A DNA stretch of 64,000 bases from Viridothelium virens. Taxonomy: Eukaryota > Ascomycota > Dothideomycetes > Trypetheliales > Trypetheliaceae. Each line of letters opens with the position of its first letter. Within the stretch, counting starts at the first letter, position 1. A program made the translations under genes and the position numbers. Positions 46,901 to 57,543 of the stretch are shown piece by piece. A model generated the notes under the pieces. It ran no database searches. It had not been told where the DNA came from and saw only the letters and a list, made by a program, of their open reading frames with translations. The stretch lies in the NCBI GenBank assembly GCA_010094025.1, contig ML991799.1, forward strand, positions 62,001 to 126,000, given 5' to 3'.

Positions 46901-49805
46901 TTTGCTTCGGAAGATGGGATACCCCGGAACACAGTCTGGTAGATGACAAGCTCACCGGCTTTGAACTCAATGATGCTCCCAAGGATGCTGATCACTGCCA
47001 GCTTTGGCCCGGCAAAGATTATTCCAACCCTCGTGTGCAAGACTTTTATGCTCTTGATAAGCCTTACGAAGAGATGTACGATCGTACAAAGATTCCTCGC
47101 ATGCCATGGCATGACATCGCTATGCAGATGGTCGGTCAACCTGCGAGGGATCTCACAAGGCATTTCGTGCAGCGCTGGAATTATATTCTCCGTCAGCGAA
47201 AGCCTTCTCGACCCACGCCATTCCTCTTGCCTCCACCCGACTTCATTCCCGAGGACATCCAAGCTTTGGGACTGGACGGAACCTGTGAAGTTCAAATCCT
47301 TCGCTCTTGTAGTTCTTGGTCTATTGGAACTCCAGACAAAACAGAGCATAGCATCATGAATGCCTACGTCAAGCTCATTGAAGAATCGGAACATTTCATC
47401 TACATTGAAAATCAGTTTTTCATTAGTAGCTGTAATGTAGACGGCACCTTGATCCAGAATACCATAGGTGATGCTATCGTCGAACGAATCAAACGGGCGT
47501 ACGCAAATGACGAGGATTGGCGCATCATTATTGTCATCCCACTCATGCCAGGTTTCCAAAACACGGTCGATGCACAAGATGGCACTAGCGTACGGTTAAT
47601 CATGCAATGTCAATATCGTAGCATTTCTCGTGGAGATACGTCTATCTTTGCCCGACTCAGAGATGCCGGTATTGAGCCAGAGGATTATATCCAATTCTAT
47701 TCTCTACGCCAATGGGGCAAAATTGGCCCTCGCAAAGTCTTGATTACTGAGCAGCTGTATATCCATGCCAAATGCATGATTGTGGATGATCGCGTTGTCA
47801 TCATGGGATCCGCCAACATCAATGAACGTTCAATGTTAGGCTCTAGGGACTCTGAAGTCGCCGCCGTTGTTAGGGATACTGACATGATTCCATCTGTCAT
47901 GGCAGGTGAAGAATATGCCGTGGGTCGCTTCCCACACACCCTCCGCATGAGATTAATGAGAGAGCATCTCGGAATCGATGTCGATACCCTCGAAGAGGAA
48001 GAACGAGACAGTGGCGAGTGGGACCGGGACACCGAGCAGACGGTCGAACCCAATTCATCGTCACTGGCCTCCCCGGCCACCATTCATGAGACGGAGAGAA
48101 AGCTGATGGATTCTACTCATCGCATTCAAGATGATCTTATTGCTCGTTCCGAAAATCTGTATAGCTTCAATCATGAGCACGAAGGGGAACGTAGCACCAT
48201 TCATGAGCTTGACGGACAAAAGGACCTCAGCATTGATGCCCAGTCGCCCCAGGTAGCAGACCATCAGCGTGATGTTCGAGGAGAGGGTGCAGACAATATG
48301 CGCAGTCTGAGCAACGAGCTTCACGTGGATGGCGGCCGTGACTCAGCCTTTGTCGGTGGCGATCGCGAGGTCCTTGTCAATGATATTGCTACTGAAGGCA
48401 AAGGCACCCTCAGTTCTCCAGGATCTCCAAAGAATGATTCTCACGGCTTGTCAGACTTTCGCAAGAGGTCGGCAACTCAGAGCAAGACGCGCCACCGATC
48501 TAAGACTTTAGGGCTGTCTGATCTCAGTCATTTTGATTCTGCTGCTGTCGCATTGCCACCTCCAACTCTTCCGCGTATGGATACACAGGCCCTAGGCCTC
48601 ACCCAACTCTCTCAGCTACCAGCATTACCAGTGACGGATGACACGGATATTGGTGGTCCGCCTCTAACTCGCCGCTTTTCCAATACCTCAGCAGCTCTGG
48701 TCAACCCCCTCATTTCGTCTATGCGCCGTCCCGTCATCGACGATGATTGTATGCGCGATCCCGTCTCACCATCTTTCTTTCTCGATATCTGGCATGCCGT
48801 CGCCGAAAACAACACGAAGCTGTATCGACAGGTCTTCCGCTGCATGCCAGACACCGAAGCCCGCGACTGGCGCGCCTACAAGGAATTCACGGCTTACAAC
48901 GAACGTTTCATGCAAGCTCAAGGCCTAAACAAACCCTCTGGGCGGAAAGCGCACGAAAGCGGTGTGCGCTCGGGACCACCTGGCACAGGCACGAAGATGG
49001 AGTCAATACCCGGTCTCTCGACACTGCAAACCGTAGGGGAGAAAGCCGAACTCGCCGCCGAAAGATTCTTGGATGAGATCAGCGGCGGAAACCGCAACAA
49101 CGCCGACGCCGACGAGAAGAGAGACGCCAGCTCCAACACGAAACTCGAGAACGTCAGCGAATGGGCCGAAGACCAGACGAAGAGCCTCCACGCATCATCT
49201 CAGCTTGACGAGAAACTCGCCTTGAAAGCCGCCGACGACGACTTAGCAGCCAGCAAGGACTCGATCGAAAAGGACAACAATAACACCCCAACCCCCAACC
49301 CGTCTTCTGATACCACCATCGCCGCCACAACCCCCGATCGCCCCCGCTCTCGCACCCTTCAGAATGCAGAGTCGCAGACGAATTCGAACGGCCTCTACTC
49401 CTCCTCATCATCCACCCAGCAGCCACTCAAACACAGCAGTACGGCAGCAACAGCAGCAGGAGGAGGTGGAGGAGGACGTCGGAGGCGCGCAACGACACGG
49501 AGCAGTGCCGCGAGTCGGGCGTTTGCTGCCTCGGACGAGCTGCTTTCGAAGGACGAGGCTGAGGCACTGCTGAAGCTCGTGCAGGGGACGCTGGTGTGCT
49601 GGCCGTATGATTGGTTGGAGAAGGAGGAGCGGGGCGGGAATTGGCTGTATAATATTGATCAGATTGCGCCGATTGAGATTTAGTAAGTAGAATCCCCCTC
49701 CCCTTTTTTCCTTCTCTTTGCGTGTTTTGTTTCTTGCGTTCTGTTGTTTCCTACCTCTGTGTGAGGAAGCGGTGAAGCTGACCTGGTGTCTTCTATAGTG
49801 ACTAA
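43999..49805 (+). CDS. pld1: Phospholipase D1 (PX-PH-PLD type)
   Basis: Exons 43999-49682 and 49799-49805 encode 1896 residues. PLD1 cleaves phosphatidylcholine to phosphatidic acid and choline. A long disordered N-terminus (1-400) leads into a PX domain (about 470-690), a PH-like region, and two PLD halves with HKD motifs: HEKLCIID (His950, Lys952, Asp957) and HAKCMIVDD (His1256, Lys1258, Asp1263), followed by GSANINERSMLGSRDSE. The start is the ATG at 43999; the frame is open for 36 nt upstream but without ATG. The apparent stop TAG at 49681 spans a donor (TA|GTAAGT). Joining to the acceptor CTATAG ending at 49798 gives Ile-Tyr-Asp-stop, the ending I recall for fungal PLD1 proteins. The final exon has only seven coding bases. 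Confidence 0.95.
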
Positions 49806-50678
49806 GTGCTCTCCGTTCCAAGTGAGTGCATGTGGATGGCCAGGATATATACTGCACTGGGAGAGCCCGCTACGGAATGGCGGCCGCGAAGTGGAATTAC
49901 CTTGGGATTCTCTTAGGTCTCTTTTGAAGTGGAAGCATCGGGTCCAGGGATCGGTTTTTTCTTTTTAGCACAGGGCCGGCAATGCTGTGCGCACAAATTT
50001 CGTTTGTTTCCTTTTCGTTCAGCAGTGTCCCTTTGACGGTCTCGTTGGCATAAGCTTCACCTTTTGTATGGGCGTTGTCAGTGGACATAGCGACGGCAGC
50101 ACAAATGGATACAGGCATAGCTCAATCTTCGGGTTCTCGCGGGAATGTAGGAAAAGAAGGGCAGCCGGGGCACGGTATTAGATTCACCATCACTGGGCTA
50201 TAAAAGTATCTGGCTACTGGACGAGGCAATAAATATCTTACTATTATTCGCTGAACAATCAAGTCGTGCAATATATAAAATGGGTATGCATTATAACAGA
50301 GTTCAAGAAATAGGTAGTTATCGTAGGTACAGAGATCAAAAGGAGGCTTAGGGACAAAGGTCAGAAACAAGAGCTGCTATGCACGACGTAGAGACAGATG
50401 TGTCTGTGTATACAGTTTGTCCACTCAACCCAATAGCAAGTACGCGGGCCAGTTGTTTAACTCGAAAAGGGGGTATGCAACCAACATAGACAGGCTGTAT
50501 GAGGCATCACAAACACACAGGTACCAGAATCAGCAAGGCGGCCAGTGAAGTCTTCGACAAGAAATAGAGGAAAAGAATTTCCATCACTGGTCTTTCCAAT
50601 CAAACCTTACTTACCACGCACACAGTTCTTCAGTAACACGTTTCTCAGACAGACACAATAACCAGTGAAGGCAGGCAT
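49806..50678. other. Convergent intergenic region
   Basis: About 870 bp between the 3' ends of PLD1 (plus) and the MDG1-like gene (minus). It contains the PLD1 3' UTR. Short ORFs on either strand have no family signal. Confidence 0.5.
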
Positions 50679-52920
50679 CTACTTCTTATCGTGCGAAAGG
50701 CGATCCTTGATCTTTCCGAAGAAGCTCCTTCGCTTCTCCTTCTTGCTGCTCGTGCCACTCTCTGCGGTCTTCGTGCTGCTCGGGGTCGCATTCTTCACCG
50801 CTTCCTTCGCCTTGTCCGTAGTCTTGGCTGGCGTTGAAGGTTCCGCATTCTGTTGGGCATCCTGCTGGGCTTCCTGCTTCGCTGGTGCTTTGGCATCTGC
50901 GACTCCAGTTGTCACAGTGGGTTGATCTTGAGTGCGGGTTGGGGGCTTCGACATGGGAGAAACATCACGGGAGCGGTCGTCCTCAACGGGATCGGGCTGG
51001 GCGGCGAGTTGGCCGGTTTCCGTTGCAGCGGATTGAGCGGGCTGATCTTTAGTGGCGTTCAGGGCTCCGGCGTCAGGAGCGGGAGATTCGATAGCTTCCG
51101 TCGAGGATTTAAGCGGTTCGTCGGCAGCAAGGGAATTAGGCGCGAGGGCGGAGCTCTCTGTAGTGGTGGGATTTGTAGGGGCGGTTGCGGAAAGGGCAGA
51201 GACTTCGGCTGAGGTTGGCGCGGGCTCGCCGGCGGCTTCAGATAACTTGACTTCTTTAAGGAGTTCGTTCTCAACTTGAGACTTTTCGGTAACGGCCTCG
51301 GGGTTAGCAGCAGCTTCGGGTGATTCATGTGCGGTCTTTTGCGATTCAGTCACAACCTCAGGGACCTTGTCATCAGTTGCACGCTCCTTAGAAGTGAGGT
51401 TCATCTGGTCGATTGACTGTTGCACGGAAGTAGGCAGTCTGTCCTTAGCAGCTGAGGCAGCGCCGGCAACAGCTCCACCAGCGGCGACAGCAGCTCCGCT
51501 TGCCATGGCAGCTAGCTTGCCTGTACTCCACCCACTCTCAGATGTGGGCTTCTCCTCCGGAACTTTGCTTTTGAGCTCATCCTCAACCTGCTTCTTCTCG
51601 GCCAGCGCTTCGGGTTGTGCAGAGGCTTCGGGATCGACGTTGGCTTTCTCTTGACTGTCTGAGACAACTGTGGGAACACCTTTGGGCTCCTTAGGCACTT
51701 GCCCAGCCAATTGCGCAGTCGTACTCGCAGGCGCTGCTGAAGAGACAGTCACACCTGGGTCTCGTTCTGAAGCTGTGCCTGATCCCATTGGGAGGCTTGA
51801 CTCTGGTATCACTGCGCCTGTGCCCGGGGGCACACTAAACATGCCACCCTGCGTCGAATCTTGTTGTGTTGACTGCGTAGCACCCGGGCCAGCCTGAGGA
51901 GCTCCCGAAGAGCTTTGCTCGTATGAGGCTTTGTCGGTCTTGGCGGTTGAATCGATTGTATTCGAGGTGAGTGTGCTTGGGTCGGGGACAGGTTCGCCAG
52001 GTTTCAATTGCACTGGGTTTCCAGCGCCTGCGGTAGCCGGTATTGGTGCAACGCCAAATGTTTGCTCTGAGTCTTTAGCACTGCTGCTCAGTGCGGACTC
52101 TTCCTTAACTATAGATTGGCAACATTAGTCTCAGCATTGCATGATATGGTGAGTAGATTGGTCAATCAGGTCACAGTGTTTGGGCTGGTGAGGGTGACTG
52201 ACCTTCATTAGCAGGCGTTTCTGGGAAAGCGCCGGGAAGTGATTCGCCTTGGCGTGGTACTTGAGCCGCCATTTGTGCAGTGGATGAAGTGGGGGCTGCC
52301 GAAGATATTGTAGCAGGGGTGATCTTGTCAGGGTGGAGGACGTTATTTATGTTTGACGCGCTATCTCGTTCCGAAGGAGCGGTGTGATCGGTGGTCCAGT
52401 TGCCGTCGGCGACGAACTGTCACATTGACTCGTTAGTGAAGAGCGCGCACGAGGTGCAAAGTCGGTGGGTGGAGTGTGGGAGACAAATAGACCAAGTGCA
52501 ATCAGAAGACAGCTGCGCCGGTTGGGGCAAGGACGGATAACCTTAAGTTGCGTATGGTCGGTGATGCGCAATGTGGTCCATGCAACGTGCCCAGACTCAA
52601 GCGTACCTTGTAGTATATCTTATCGCTGATTTTTGGCAATTGTACCAGCTTTTCGAAGTGATCGCCCACTCTCTCCATCTTTTCCTTCCGGGCCCAATCG
52701 TCAAACGTGCCAGTGACATAGACTTCGTTAGCGGGATGAGCCCTGCCATTTTGGTCAGCTCGTGTTTGATTGAGACAGCTCTATCACGATGCTCCGGAGC
52801 TTTCCCGCCCCCTGAAGGTAAACGAGGCAGAGCTTGTCAGAGTTGGCGGGGTAGGGAAACTTGGTCTGTGGGAGATTGGAGGAGAAGTGCGACATACCAC
52901 TTGAACAGATAGCTCCCCAT
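50679..52920 (-). CDS. AMPK1_CBM-domain protein, Mdg1/Crp1-like
   Basis: Minus-strand exons 52920-52898, 52742-52607, 52416-52203 and 52108-50679 encode 600 residues; introns are 155, 190 and 94 nt. The first 23-nt exon and the next two build a carbohydrate-binding-module fold of the AMPK-beta type: MGSYLFKWAHPANEVYVTGT, FDDWARKE, KISDKIYYKFVADGNWTTDH and NINNVLHP. The rest is low complexity, rich in Ala/Ser/Thr/Pro/Glu, and ends in a basic KKEKRRSFFGKIKDRL block. Two related segments of about 47 residues start VPTVVSDSQEKANVDPEASA and VPEVVTESQKTAHESPEAAA. In yeast, Mdg1 and Crp1 share this fold; Mdg1 was found as a suppressor of G-beta-gamma mating defects and Crp1 as a cruciform-DNA binder. 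The molecular role here is unknown. Confidence 0.87.
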
Positions 52921-54306
52921 TTTCGGTACAAGCTTCGGAGGAAGGAGTACTGCAAAAGCTGGGGGAGGTGTATGGGGAAACTCGTTGGGGATTGACTATT
53001 GAGCTCGGAAATGCGCCGCTGGGACTGGTGGGGCCTTCAGAAGAGTGTTGAATGTGATACGGCGATCGAGTGTTTCAGGCGCGACGAGACCGTCTGGGAA
53101 GAGGTTCTGGCAGACGCAATGTCTAGGCGGGGCGAAAGCAGGGAAAAGGAGGCAGCAGGATTTGGCGGAGGAGCTTGAAAGAGGCTGGGGGCGAGGCGGG
53201 TGCGGAAAGATGGATTTCCTAGATCCGACCAGGGAACCACTTGACACTCAGAGATTAATACTCTCATCTCTCCCGGGCGACGCGAATATAAAGATGATAT
53301 CATTGTGCAGTTTCACCACTGTCATTTGGGATATTTTGCACTCGAGGCTTCTTGACGAGCTTTCTTGGCATGCCCACATACCCGATATTTAGCCCATCGC
53401 TGCTTCTGAACTATGCATCCAGATAACAGCTCAAGCATGTGCCAGATGGGCCTTCGTTTAAGGGTTTGAATATGCACGTAGGACCCGTTGGTGTGGGGCA
53501 GGCCGTTTCTCAGTTTTGCCTCCGCTGCGCTCGCTCTTCTATTATTTCACCATACTCATCCTCCTCACACTCTGGGGACGCGAACCAATCTTTTTAGCTC
53601 TTCATCATGCCTTGTACCTTGTGTGCGCGCTTGAGGAAGGATAACTCTACTATCTCTGGCTTGTCGCTCGATCACTCAGATCAAGACAATTATCAGGGCA
53701 TGGAATTAGGCACCCAGGGCCGTAAGTAGTACCTACTAATTATGGATACAGGTGAGGTCGATGGTCACAAACGGAAATGCAGGTGCAGGTGCTCGCTAAG
53801 GCAAAGATGGGACGAGACGTGATTGGAGAAGGCGAGCTTCTAGAAGGCAGCAGCGTTTGCTTCGATTCAGCTTCGATTCAGCTTCGAACGATTCGACGGG
53901 ATCCGTGCGCGTGCCCCGCAGCGTACGGTCGGCCAGTCAGAGGGCAGGCGCTGCTTGGGCATGTTGGTTTAAGGTGTCCCTTCCCGTCCACATCGTGAAT
54001 TTGCTGCTGCTCCCATGCTGCCCTGTCGATTTTGGCCTCAGCCTCTCTCGTACGCCGTGCTTCTCCGTATTCAACTTCCATCGCGACTCCTCCCGTCCAG
54101 TTTTGCAATTCATCTCTCGTTGTCGCCGTCGTTCTGGCCGGTATAGACCGTGACCCACTTGGCGAGGAGCTCCCTGCATCTCCCCTGTAAGGCCGGCCCT
54201 CTCCGACGTCAGATAGCCACACATACCCCTCAAGCTATTCTACCATCCTGCCCTACTGCTCATCCACGCCATCGCTGAGGGTCCCACCACTCCCCGCGAC
54301 CTCCCA
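52921..54306. other. Divergent intergenic region of the Mdg1-like and PKA-R genes
   Basis: About 1.4 kb holding both promoters. The 500 bp before the PKA regulatory gene is rich in C/T and contains short upstream ATGs, which suggests a long 5' leader. An 11-bp tandem repeat lies at 53859-53887. No gene is supported. Confidence 0.5.
53859..53887. repeat. 11-bp tandem repeat (GCTTCGATTCA, about 2.6 copies)
   Basis: Two exact copies and a partial third lie in the leader or promoter region of the PKA regulatory subunit gene. No function can be inferred. Confidence 0.85.
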
Positions 54307-55809
54307 ATGTCGCTCCCCTCGGACCTCCCACCTGACTACGCGAATGAGATCAACTCCCTCAGCCGCGAGATCAAGAACGCCCAGCCCACCGACGTCCTCC
54401 AATTCTGCGCCAATTTCTTCCTACGCCGCCTCGAATCCCAGCGCGCCGAGTTTCTGCTCGCACGACACCACACCTCTGCGTCCAAGGGCGGAGCCATGGC
54501 CGAGAGCAATTTCCCGGGCAACAATCCATTCTCGGGTGGCTCCGTTGGTTCTACCGCATTAGGTTCCGCTGCAGGGGCAGAGCGTGGAATGCATCGTCTG
54601 GAGGAAGAGGACGAAGGCGACATGTTTGCTTCGCCAACCGCCTCCTCCTTTCCTCCCAACGCCATGAATCGATCTCATAACGCATCTTCTGTTTCTCCCT
54701 CTGCAGTCGGCAACGGTGCTTCAGATGCCACTGCCGGCGGTGCAGACGGTACGTTTGCTAACTTTACCGGCTTTGGCTCCTCCAGCGCTCGACGCGTCCC
54801 GAACCAAGGCAGTGTGACCTCGAATCCACAGAGCCCTCCGAGTGACAATCAATCCTTTCCCAACAACTATAACATGAACCGTCGCACCTCCGTCTCCGCC
54901 GAATCACTCAACCCAACCTCCTCCAACGATAACTTCACCCCTCCTCACCATGCCAAGACAGCTGAGCAGCAAGCTCGCCTTCGCGCCGCCGTTGCCCACA
55001 ATTTCCTCTTCTCCCACCTCGACGACGAGCAATCCGCCCAGGTTCTCGGCGCCCTGCAGGAGAAGGCCATTCCAGCCAAGGGTATCAAAGTCATCACCCA
55101 GGGCGACGAGGGGGACTACTTCTACGTCGTCGAACGCGGTAGCTTCGCCATTTATGTCAACCCGTCGGGACGTCTCGAGTCAGGCACTGAAGGGTTGGGC
55201 AACAAAGTCGGCGAGTGTGGTCCTGGTGGAAGCTTTGGCGAGCTCGCGCTCATGTACAATGCCCCCCGAGCCGCGACTGTCGTCAGTCAGGAGCCCAGCA
55301 CATTGTGGGCGCTCGATCGCATCACGTTTCGTCGTATCCTGATGGATAGCGCGTTTGCCCGCCGGCGAATGTACGAGAATTTTCTGGAGGAGGTGCCGCT
55401 GCTCGCGAGCTTGACGCCGTATGAACGGAGCAAGATCGCTGATGCTCTAGAGACGCACAAGTACCCTCCTGGTTCGACAATTATCAAGGAAGGGGATGCA
55501 GGCGAGTCGTTCTTCATCTTGGAAGCGGGTGAGGCGGAGGTGTTCAAGCGGTCGAGCGGGGGGCGGCCAGTCCACAAATATAAGAAGGGAGATTATTTTG
55601 GGGAGCTAGCACTGCTGAATGATGCTCCAAGAGCAGCGAGCGTCGTGAGTGCGACCGAGGTCAAAGTCGCGACGCTTGGCAAGGATGGTTTCCAGAGGTT
55701 GTTGGGACCAGTAGAGGGCATCATGAGGAGGAACGATCCTAGCAAGCGTGAATACGATGGTGTTGCCCCTGATGACTCTGACGTGGATCCATTGGCGCAA
55801 GGACGATAA
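54307..55809 (+). CDS. pkaR: cAMP-dependent protein kinase regulatory subunit
   Basis: A single exon encoding 500 residues. The N-terminal docking/dimerisation helices are visible (YANEINSLSREIKNAQPTDV, then LQFCANFFLRRL). A low-complexity linker leads to the inhibitor site MNRRTSVSAE, with RRTS at residues 192-195; the serine here makes it a type II, phosphorylatable inhibitor. Two cyclic-nucleotide-binding domains follow, each with its phosphate-binding cassette: FGELALMYNAPRAATV and FGELALLNDAPRAASV. In both cassettes the conserved Glu and Arg that hold cAMP are present. The protein keeps the PKA catalytic subunit inactive until cAMP rises, controlling growth, conidiation and carbon use in fungi. 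The linker is longer than in yeast Bcy1. The gene is convergent with the SPF27 gene. Confidence 0.97.
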   Translation: MSLPSDLPPDYANEINSLSREIKNAQPTDVLQFCANFFLRRLESQRAEFLLARHHTSASKGGAMAESNFPGNNPFSGGSVGSTALGSAAGAERGMHRLEEEDEGDMFASPTASSFPPNAMNRSHNASSVSPSAVGNGASDATAGGADGTFANFTGFGSSSARRVPNQGSVTSNPQSPPSDNQSFPNNYNMNRRTSVSAESLNPTSSNDNFTPPHHAKTAEQQARLRAAVAHNFLFSHLDDEQSAQVLGALQEKAIPAKGIKVITQGDEGDYFYVVERGSFAIYVNPSGRLESGTEGLGNKVGECGPGGSFGELALMYNAPRAATVVSQEPSTLWALDRITFRRILMDSAFARRRMYENFLEEVPLLASLTPYERSKIADALETHKYPPGSTIIKEGDAGESFFILEAGEAEVFKRSSGGRPVHKYKKGDYFGELALLNDAPRAASVVSATEVKVATLGKDGFQRLLGPVEGIMRRNDPSKREYDGVAPDDSDVDPLAQGR

Positions 55810-56354
55810 ATCTACAAAAAGTTCGATGGGCTTCTCCTGGCTCTCTTGGGACGTTCTTCTTTTTAGCTCTACGGGATGAACGGAGGTAAAGGCATCATTG
55901 GTGCGAGGGATATCTCGCCAGGCTCGCTGTTATTGCTAGAATACCGACCACCTACGGGTCGCTCCTACGTCTTGATATCCTCTATGTATTGTGGAATTGG
56001 TTGAAATGAAATCATGCCCAACTCGGCTACTTTCCACTCTATCGTTCGAACCACACGGTCGGGCACGTCATCTGAACCATCGGATATACCTGCAGCTGTG
56101 ATCAAGTCATGCGCCGAATACTCTCCCCTGTCTGACCAAATGATGCATGAAGATGTCTGGTTACAAATCTTTGAAAAGGCTTATATTGCATTGTAACATA
56201 TAGAAATCTCGTCAGAGCGAGTAAAGGGTATCATGCAAGATCGCCGCAGAAAACGCGTGGGACGTATAGATCTCGTCCATAGGTCGTTCTCAAAGTACTT
56301 TTGTTTCACCCCGAATCTTATCACTAAATCGTCACTTCCCTTCCCTAGACTCTC
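55810..56354. other. Convergent intergenic region
   Basis: About 545 bp with the 3' UTRs of the PKA-R gene (plus) and the SPF27-like gene (minus). No gene is supported. Confidence 0.5.
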
Positions 56355-57157
56355 TCAAGCCTCACTTGCCCCAACCACAGCACCCTCCCTCCTCCTCCTC
56401 AGAATCTCCTCCTTCAACCCCTCCGCCGCAGCCTCCACCTCTAACATCCTCCCCACCCCTTTCCTCCACCCCTCTTCCAACCCCTCAGCCTCCCCCTTCC
56501 TCCCCTCCTGCACGCCTCTCCGCCTCCCCTCCACCCCTTCCACCTCCTCCCTGCACCGCGCCAACTCCCCCTCCACCTCCCTCAGCATCGCCTCAAGATA
56601 GTGATTCGAGATCAGATACGCGTTCGCACCATACCGCTGCAGCAGATTCAGATTCAGATGCCGCGCATGCAGGTACTCAAGACTCGTCGCGCTCTTCTGC
56701 AGCGTCGCGCCGTACGCTTCAAGCAACACCTGCTCGTTCTTGCTCTGCCCATCGCTGCTGAAGAGCTCGGGATCGGAGTCTGGGGTGGGCAGCTCGAGGT
56801 CTTCGTATCGGCTCAGATCGATGCCGGGGGGGAGATGCTGCTGCTGTGAGGCCTCCAAGTTGTTCTCATCGAGATACTGCAGGGCGCTCTGCACGGGGTT
56901 GCTGAACCGTGGTGGTGGGTAGGTCGGGAGGGAAGGGTGGAGGGGGACGGGCGTCGCCGCGTCTGTGTTTGCATGTGCTGCTATCTCGGCGTCCACGAGC
57001 GCTTGCGCGGTGGTGAGGGAAGGGGGCGAGGGCGCGCGGTCGATGTCTGCGGAAGTGGGTTAGCCATGGATTGGGGGAGATAAACAAGGAAGGGTTGGAA
57101 AAGGGCAGGGAGCACTGTACAAGGGAGCGAGTCGTGGGATTCGTGGAGTAGCGACAT
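56355..57157 (-). CDS. cwf7: Pre-mRNA splicing factor SPF27 (BCAS2/Cwf7-like)
   Basis: Minus-strand exons 57157-57121 and 57046-56355 encode 242 residues; the 74-nt intron joins MSLLHESHDSLP to YIDRAPSPPSL. The opening NESHDSLPYID-like motif is the hallmark of the SPF27 family. The middle has LSRYEDLELP and QVLLEAYGATLQKSATSLEY, followed by a long charged coiled-coil to the C-terminus. SPF27 is a subunit of the Prp19 (NineTeen) complex, which activates and stabilises the catalytic spliceosome. Length agrees with family members (about 190-250). Exon two is purine-rich on the coding strand near its end, where it encodes Glu/Arg repeats. The gene is divergent from the ceramidase gene, with 386 bp between start codons. 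Confidence 0.9.
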
Positions 57158-57543
57158 GATAGCTGGCCTGGTGACTCGGGCGGAGGAGATGGGTTGGATG
57201 TGGCAGGTGCGAGGGGAGGCGAAGCGAGGGAGGCAGTGTGACGGCGCCGGTAAATTTTAAATGCGCGAGCGAGTTGCAGTGCAGAGGGGAAATGGCTCGA
57301 AGCAGGATCCGGATTCGTTGCGTGCCTGATCAGGTTATTTGACAGTTTTTGGCGGACGGATCGGTCCGTTGTCTGCCACCCTGCACCAAGCTGCTGCTGC
57401 TAATCCTCCTGTCGCCTGAGCGAGGGAGCACATGTCCCCGTCAAGCCATGGGTGGCGGCATTTACTTATTCCTGCTGATGTCCTGTTTTTCCCTTCCGGC
57501 TGGTTCCATGCCGGCTTTCTAGTATCATTAAGTCTGGCCCAAA
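57158..57543. other. Divergent promoter region of the SPF27 and ceramidase genes
   Basis: A 386-bp spacer that must contain both promoters. No defined motif could be assigned with confidence. Confidence 0.5.

Noticed and set aside
46777-47577. 266-residue minus-strand reading frame inside PLD1
   Set aside because: It is antisense to the conserved catalytic region of PLD1 and has no family character; it follows from the codon use of the real gene.
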